Part shown: positions 59,161 to 64,000 of the stretch, one piece after another
Position numbering within the stretch: position 1 is the first letter of the stretch
How the letters are laid out: every line of letters begins with the position of its first letter
NCBI RefSeq assembly: GCF_002899715.1
Contig: NZ_PPEK01000008.1
Span: 54,329 to 118,328 of the forward strand
From: Enteroscipio rubneri
GTDB lineage: Bacteria > Actinomycetota > Coriobacteriia > Coriobacteriales > Eggerthellaceae
Reading direction: 5' to 3'
Length of the DNA: 64,000 nucleotides
Position numbers and translations under genes: made by a program
The notes under the pieces: generated by a model
The model's database searches: none
What the model saw: only the letters and a program-made list of their open reading frames with translations
What the model was told of the DNA's origin: nothing

Positions 59161-61014
59161 ATGGAACATGCAATCGATCGACGGAACTTCCTCAAAGGCG
59201 CTCTAGCCACCGGAGCACTCGCCGCAGGCGGCGCCGCGCTGGCTGGCTGCAGCCCCGCGAAGCCCGAAGAAGGCGGAAGCGCCGGCAACACGACGGACGC
59301 CGGAGCCCTTCCCAAGGGGTATGAGTGTGCAGAGGACTGGTTGGGCGAGAAGCCGGTCGTAGACGAGGGCGACATTGCCGAGACGAAGGATTACGATGTG
59401 GTGGTGTGCGGCGGCGGCAACGCCGGCGTGCAGGCTGCGCTTGCCGCGGCTCAGGAAGGCGCGAAGGTGGCCGTGCTGGAAATCCAGCCGGAAGCTTCCT
59501 GGGTGCAGCTGGGCAACGATATCTGCGCGTTCAACGCGCAGTGGCTCGTAGAAAAAGGCTATGGTCCCTACAAGGTGGGCGATATCGTGGCCGAGTTTAT
59601 CCGCCGCGGAGGCGGGCGCGTCAGCGCCGAGATCATCCGCAAGTTCGTGGCGAACTCCGGCGACATGCTGGACAACATCATCGCGCAGATCCCGGAGACC
59701 TCCAACCTGTTCGACCTTGAGACCGGCCAGGCCCAAATCCAGGTGGCTTACAACATGCCTGACGGCAGCTACTATCCCTTCGAGCGCGGCGGTTTCAAGT
59801 CCTGGGCCACGACCATCCAAAACCTCAGCACCAAGAATCCAACGCCGGTCTGCGGGCGCGAGGACGTATCGCGCATGACCGAAATAGCGCTGTACTGCAA
59901 AGACGCCGCCGAAAAGCTAGGTGCCGAGTACTTCTTCGAGACCGACGTCACGGTGCTCGAGCAGAATGACGCGGGCGACGTGACGGGCGTCATCGCGAAA
60001 GGACCGGACGGATACGTGCGCTACAACGCCGCGAAGGGCGTCATCCTGGCCACCGGCGACTTCGGCGCAAATCCCGACATGGTAGTAAACCTGTGCACCG
60101 ACATCAACGAGCAGTCGCTGCGCTGCGACATCCCTCGCGAGGAGATGACCGGCGAGAGCAACAACAAGGGCACCGGACACAAGCTGGGCTGCTGGGCAGG
60201 CGGCTTCATCGAGCAGGCGCCGCGCCCCTGCATGAACACCAACGGCGGCAACGCGGGTCCGTGGGGCACCACGCCGTTCCTGTGGCTCAATGACTACGGC
60301 AAGCGCTTCATGAACGAAGCTATGACGCCCTACATCAAGCCCACCACGCTCAAGCAGCCGCGCGGCATTCTGGCCACCATCTGCGACTCCAAGTACATGG
60401 ACGTTATGAAGCAGTGCTCGACCGACCACTTCTCCCCCAACTGGGGCGCAGCGGGCGTCGACATCATCAAGATCATGGATCGTATGGAAGAGCAGATGCA
60501 GTCTGCCGTCGGGAAAGGAGCGGAAGGCGTCAGCGTCGACGGCGTGTACGTCATCGAATACGACAACACGATGCCCGACCAGGTGTACGCTGCCGATACC
60601 ATCGACGAGCTGCTGGATTACCTGGGCTACGAGGGCGATGCCAAGAAGGAAGCGCTCGCCACTATCGAGCACTACAACGAGATGTGCCATGCTGGCGAAG
60701 ACTCCGACTTCGGCAAGGACAGCGTGTTCATGAGCGCTATCGAGAACCCGCCGTTCTTCGGATCGGCGCAGCCGAATACCGGACGCGGCTACGTCGGCCT
60801 CGTCAGCCTATGCGGCATGGTGACCGACGACAATCTTAACGTGCTCTCCTCCGACCTGAAGACTCCCATCAAAGGCCTGTATGCAGTGGGCAACTGCCTG
60901 GGCCAGCGTTTCGGCAACGCCTATTCCACGCCAGCCGCCGGCAGCTCCGTCGGCATGGCGCTCACGCACGGCTACGTTGCAGGCAAGATCGTTGCCGGAG
61001 GAACGGTGAAGTAA
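59161..61014 (+). CDS. Tat-exported flavin (FAD) reductase, fumarate-reductase-like lipoprotein
   Basis: 617 residues, the largest of the five. Twin-arginine DRRNFLKG, lipobox LAGC, then DYDVVVCGGGNAGVQAALAAA for the FAD near residue 80 and a C-terminal FAD-closing stretch AVGNCLGQRFGNAYSTPAAGSSVGMA. AAGGAAAGGA precedes the ATG. Exported, probably lipid-anchored flavin reductase without haem motifs. Divergent from its likely regulator at 57298-58863. Substrate unknown. Confidence 0.88.
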   Translation: MEHAIDRRNFLKGALATGALAAGGAALAGCSPAKPEEGGSAGNTTDAGALPKGYECAEDWLGEKPVVDEGDIAETKDYDVVVCGGGNAGVQAALAAAQEGAKVAVLEIQPEASWVQLGNDICAFNAQWLVEKGYGPYKVGDIVAEFIRRGGGRVSAEIIRKFVANSGDMLDNIIAQIPETSNLFDLETGQAQIQVAYNMPDGSYYPFERGGFKSWATTIQNLSTKNPTPVCGREDVSRMTEIALYCKDAAEKLGAEYFFETDVTVLEQNDAGDVTGVIAKGPDGYVRYNAAKGVILATGDFGANPDMVVNLCTDINEQSLRCDIPREEMTGESNNKGTGHKLGCWAGGFIEQAPRPCMNTNGGNAGPWGTTPFLWLNDYGKRFMNEAMTPYIKPTTLKQPRGILATICDSKYMDVMKQCSTDHFSPNWGAAGVDIIKIMDRMEEQMQSAVGKGAEGVSVDGVYVIEYDNTMPDQVYAADTIDELLDYLGYEGDAKKEALATIEHYNEMCHAGEDSDFGKDSVFMSAIENPPFFGSAQPNTGRGYVGLVSLCGMVTDDNLNVLSSDLKTPIKGLYAVGNCLGQRFGNAYSTPAAGSSVGMALTHGYVAGKIVAGGTVK

Positions 61015-61025
61015 AGCCATCTCCC

Positions 61026-61061
61026 GCGGGAAGCTGCCCTCCCTCCCTGGCAGCTTCCCGC
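61026..61061. terminator. Bidirectional hairpin between convergent reductase and kinase genes
   Basis: Perfect 13-bp stem GCGGGAAGCTGCC / GGCAGCTTCCCGC, 10-nt loop, between stops at 61014 and 61064. Confidence 0.72.
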
Positions 61062-61063
61062 TT

Positions 61064-62989
61064 CTACCCCTCGTCACCTGCAAGCGCAACGTCATCGTAC
61101 GCATATTCATCCGGACAGGTTTCGACGAATACGCACGCGACCAGCACCAAGACCGACGATCCAAGCGTAACGAGCAGATCGGGCAGAGCGGGAGCCTGGG
61201 CCGTCGCGCCGGTCACGTACCCGGCGGCAAAAAGCCCGCCCAGCAGAAGCGCCCCGGCGGCAATCGTGCCCAGCGCCGCAAACGCGCGCGTCTTCCGCAG
61301 CCGAAACACGCTGAGCACAAGCACCGCCACGAACCAGCTGGCGACCATGCACCAGTAGGCAGGCTGCACGAGGAGGGCGTACATGCCTGCCTGAATGTCG
61401 ACTCCGGCGAAATCCATGTGCGCGAACGCTTCCCACCCCAAGAGTGTCTGAGAACCGCATGCCGCCAGCAGCGTAGCGACAAGCACGCAAAACGCCGTCG
61501 TCGCAATCGCACGAGCCGGACGAAGGCAGAAACCGGCTGCAAGCGGCGCAATCGGACCTAGTCCCACAGCTCCGGCAAGCGCAGGCGCGAAGGCGACATT
61601 CGCGGCGGCATCGCCTTTGCGGCCCGCACCGTACCACCAGGCTGCGGTCGCCGCCAGCAGGACGCATCCCGCAGCGGGCGCATCGCGCACGATAAAAGCG
61701 GCCGCAAGCGCGACGTACGCAAGCAAAGCGCCCAGGTGAGGCTTGAGCGCGCCGGCGAGCGCGATGAGGGCAAGCAGCCCCCAGAACACCGGCCCTTGCA
61801 TCTCGTTCGGCACGGGAACGTTCGACAGCGCCAAGAGCGCGACGAGCGCGCTCCCGGCCGCACCCAGCACATGAGCTGCGATCATGCGCTGGCGCCACGT
61901 GACGCGCTCGTTCAAGGGAACGCGGTCGACCGGCGCTTCCTCAAGTGCGCGCCCGTCCTCTTCGTTGTCCATCCGGGCCTGTCCCACCAGGGCGGCCAGC
62001 TCCCGCACGCCGCGCTTCGGATCCCCCAAAAAAGGTTCCAACTCTTCAGCGAAATCCGTCACGTTGTCGTAGCGTTCTTCGCGGTCAGGGTCGAGCGCGT
62101 AGAAGATAACGTCGTCGGCCGCCGCATCGAGCTCGTCCCAGCACAACGACGGCAGCACGAGTTCGGCATCTTCGATGCTCGCTTCCGCACGCGCCAGGTC
62201 GGGCGCCAAGAAGGGATTCTCTCCCGCCAGCATTTCGTAGACAACCGAGGCAAGCGCCCATTCGTCGCAGCGAGCGTCCAGGCTCTCCTGCCGCATCTGC
62301 TCGAGCGGCATGTAGCCGATGGTTCCCCCGCCCGCAACGCCGAAGCCGGACGCATCCGCCAGCGTAGCCAGGCCGAAGTCGGTTACCTTCACCTGTCCCT
62401 GTCGGTTGATGAGCACGTTGTCCGGTTTAATGTCCAGGTGAAGAACCTGGTTGTCGTGCGCCACCTCGAGCGCATGGGATACAGCCGCGAACACGGCCGC
62501 CACGATATCGAGCGTGAGATGCTCGTCGTAGCGCCGCAAAAGCTGCGTGAGCGTCATGCCCTCCACGTACTCCATGATGAGGTAGGCCGTTGATCCCTGT
62601 ACCTCGAAGTCGTAGACAGCCACGATGCTCGCGTCGCTCAACATGGCAGCGGTCCGAGCCTCGTCGAGACCCGGCACATGCGCGAGCGAGCGCACGAACG
62701 GCTCCGCGTTTTCTTTATCGAAGGCCCCAGACCCCTCGCATCCGTCGTCTTCGAACCCTTCCTCCGCGAATCCGGCGCCTTCGTCCCACGAGGCTTGGGG
62801 CGCGCGCATTGCATCGGCACCAGGAAGGGCTGCACGCGCCGCATCCGCTTCGTCGAGCTCGATGATCTTGATGGCGACTTTTCGCTGGATGCGCGTATCC
62901 CAGGCAACCTGTACCGTGCCGAATCCACCTGAGCCCGCCTCGACGATGGGCCGGTATCGTTGTAATATGAGCTGCCTGTTGCCTACCAT
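61064..62989 (-). CDS. Membrane-anchored Hanks-type serine/threonine protein kinase
   Basis: 641 residues. The kinase domain occupies about residues 1-310: glycine loop GSGGFG (19-24), the invariant Lys of VAIKII (41), a 60-residue acidic insert (about 45-105), HLDIKPDNVLI for the catalytic loop (HLD in place of HRD), DFGLA, and GYMPLEQM. The C-terminal half has about eight membrane helices instead of PASTA repeats. TATAAT ends six bases before the ATG and there is no ribosome site, suggesting a leaderless mRNA. Target unknown. Confidence 0.88.
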   Translation of the reverse strand: MVGNRQLILQRYRPIVEAGSGGFGTVQVAWDTRIQRKVAIKIIELDEADAARAALPGADAMRAPQASWDEGAGFAEEGFEDDGCEGSGAFDKENAEPFVRSLAHVPGLDEARTAAMLSDASIVAVYDFEVQGSTAYLIMEYVEGMTLTQLLRRYDEHLTLDIVAAVFAAVSHALEVAHDNQVLHLDIKPDNVLINRQGQVKVTDFGLATLADASGFGVAGGGTIGYMPLEQMRQESLDARCDEWALASVVYEMLAGENPFLAPDLARAEASIEDAELVLPSLCWDELDAAADDVIFYALDPDREERYDNVTDFAEELEPFLGDPKRGVRELAALVGQARMDNEEDGRALEEAPVDRVPLNERVTWRQRMIAAHVLGAAGSALVALLALSNVPVPNEMQGPVFWGLLALIALAGALKPHLGALLAYVALAAAFIVRDAPAAGCVLLAATAAWWYGAGRKGDAAANVAFAPALAGAVGLGPIAPLAAGFCLRPARAIATTAFCVLVATLLAACGSQTLLGWEAFAHMDFAGVDIQAGMYALLVQPAYWCMVASWFVAVLVLSVFRLRKTRAFAALGTIAAGALLLGGLFAAGYVTGATAQAPALPDLLVTLGSSVLVLVACVFVETCPDEYAYDDVALAGDEG

Positions 62990-62995
62990 GCGCCT

Positions 62996-63001
62996 ATTAT
63001 A
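62996..63001 (-). promoter_or_regulatory. -10 element of a candidate leaderless promoter (kinase gene)
   Basis: Minus-strand TATAAT separated from the ATG at 62989 by six bases (AGGCGC). Confidence 0.55.
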
Positions 63002-63114
63002 GGGCAATGCCCCGAATCGCGACGTTGCGGCTGCTCGCCAACATGCGCAGGATGCGCGCTCGCAATGCAACCTATGCGCCCCAGGAGGGGTGCAAAGGCG
63101 TTCTTCAAGGTATG

Positions 63115-63152
63115 AAAAAGAAACCCCACGTTTTTGACGTGGGGTTTCTTTA
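63115..63152 (-). terminator. Intrinsic terminator after tRNA-Leu
   Basis: AAAGAAACCCCACG pairs with CGTGGGGTTTCTTT with a short A/T loop and a run of T on the minus strand; sits about 10 nt past the tRNA 3' end. Confidence 0.85.
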
Positions 63153-63160
63153 AAAACCAG

Positions 63161-63247
63161 TGGTGCGGGTGAAAGGACTTGAACCTTCATGAGATTGCTC
63201 TCATACGGACCTGAACCGTACGCGTCTGCCAATTCCGCCACACCCGC
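63161..63247 (-). tRNA. tRNA-Leu (CAG)
   Basis: 87 nt with encoded CCA. GCGGGTG pairs with CACCCGC; anticodon arm TACGG-TTCAGGT-CCGTA (CAG); long variable arm typical of leucine tRNAs; GGTTCAAGTCC T-arm. Confidence 0.95.
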
Positions 63248-63376
63248 ATTCGCTTTCCGACCTCGGTCGAAAGCAAGAACAGATGATACAGGAGTTGACC
63301 AGCCGATGCAAGGCCGAAAATACTTCTCTGACGCAAAAGATCGGATTGGTCGCGCTGCAGGAGGCGGGTTCACGAA

Positions 63377-64000
63377 TCAGGGGGGTCCGCACGATCCCTC
63401 GCGAGGACTTCCGAAGGTGTGCGCGGCGGCGAGAGCCGGCGGGATGAGCAGAAGCACCGTCGTTGCGAGCAGCGCAAGATCGGCGGGACTTCCTGTAACG
63501 TAGGTGGACGAAAGGCCGCTCGTCACAAGCACGGGACCGGTATACATCAGGTTGAACAAGCCATGCACGCCCGCAACCGTCCAAAGGCTGCCCGTGCGCA
63601 TGAAGAGCGCCGCCATGAAGAATCCGAACAAGCCCGCCTGCACGGGCTTGAGCGCAAACTGCGCCCAAGCGACGGCGCTTCCCGCCGCGGCTGCGTCCAC
63701 CGCCGACACATGCAGGATGCCGAACAATGCCGACGAAGCAATCGCCGCTTTGAGCATACCCCGCGGCCATGGGCCCGCGGATTTGAAAGCGATCGATCCG
63801 GAAACGGTCGCGTCGTAGCCGTTTCGCCGACCCGTGCCGAAAGCGAGCGCGAAAGCATCGAGTGCGAGTACGCGGAACACCCCTTCCTCGAACACCCCGG
63901 TAAACAGGCACAGCAGAGCAACTGCCGCAACGCGAAAGGTAAGGCCAGGCGCGACGCCCGCACCTCCCGACACCGCATCGCCCACCGCCCCAGCGGGCTC
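63377..64000 (-). CDS. CPBP-family intramembrane protease-like protein (5' end beyond window)
   Basis: At least 207 residues; the frame is open at the right edge, so the start is outside. Motifs of the CPBP/Abi family: FEEGVFRVLALDAF (EExxxR) in the second visible helix, GILHVSA (motif 2 His) and VHGLFNLMYTGP (the HxxxN-type third motif). Polytopic membrane protein; family members process CAAX-type or bacteriocin-related substrates, or act as immunity proteins. Position beside the tRNA-Leu gene is not informative about its job. Confidence 0.82.
   Translation of the reverse strand, partial: EPAGAVGDAVSGGAGVAPGLTFRVAAVALLCLFTGVFEEGVFRVLALDAFALAFGTGRRNGYDATVSGSIAFKSAGPWPRGMLKAAIASSALFGILHVSAVDAAAAGSAVAWAQFALKPVQAGLFGFFMAALFMRTGSLWTVAGVHGLFNLMYTGPVLVTSGLSSTYVTGSPADLALLATTVLLLIPPALAAAHTFGSPREGSCGPP

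Noticed and set aside
63377..64000. Phage or integration element beside tRNA-Leu
   Set aside because: No integrase, no direct repeat of the tRNA 3' end in the visible sequence, and the neighbouring gene is an ordinary CPBP-family protein.

Overview
The window is 64 kb of GC-rich bacterial chromosome. It has densely packed genes on both strands, four tRNA genes, no insertion sequences, no CRISPR array and no phage genes. The gene content points to an anaerobic gut actinobacterium of the Coriobacteriia, most likely Eggerthella or a close relative. The evidence is repeated fumarate-reductase-like Tat-exported flavoproteins paired with LuxR-type regulators that have a large membrane N-terminus, plus Actinobacteria-style promoters without leaders. 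The genus is inferred from gene content, not from an alignment.

Layout. 1-14.3 kb is a respiratory-reductase island: four Tat/lipoprotein flavin reductases (366, 2104, 7322, 12656) interleaved with membrane-LuxR regulators (cut at the left edge, 4125, 5725, 10706), interrupted by an ACT-domain gene and folE. A fifth reductase/regulator pair stands divergently at 57.3-61.0 kb. 14.5-22.4 kb holds exonuclease III, rlmH, a large SpaA/Cna-B-repeat surface adhesin with tandem repeats in its leader, a glycine riboswitch controlling an AgcS/AlsT symporter, and a cytidylate-kinase-like protein. 22.4-31.5 kb carries shikimate kinase, an EamA transporter, a LemA / small membrane protein / DUF2207 group, tadA-ispE, citrate synthase and two tRNA-Ser genes. 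31.8-37.2 kb has an osmoprotectant-type ABC transporter (fused permease and binding protein, plus ATPase) and a TetR-ABC-permease operon. 37.3-42.3 kb has tRNA-Arg, a CstA-type transporter, a class I aldolase and a TM2 protein. 42.5-47.4 kb is an envelope-stress-like group: VTT/DedA protein, PRC-barrel protein, YtxH protein, PspA and a TPM-domain membrane protein. 47.6-52.5 kb has ddl, a PLP aminotransferase, two uncharacterised genes and serS. 52.7-57.1 kb has a hybrid histidine kinase, a 64-residue membrane protein and a pyridoxine-type kinase. 61-64 kb has a membrane Hanks-type kinase, tRNA-Leu and a CPBP-family protein cut by the right edge.

How it works together. The reductases are probably lipoproteins outside the membrane that use alternative organic electron acceptors. 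The regulators would sense ligands in or near the membrane and switch on their neighbour. Most of the relevant intergenic regions contain an inverted repeat of operator size, and each repeat has a different sequence, which would allow separate wiring. Three perfect parS (ParB-binding) sites at 9.8, 29.7 and 40.1 kb, all with the same extra flank, suggest the window lies in the origin-proximal, ParB-loaded part of the chromosome.
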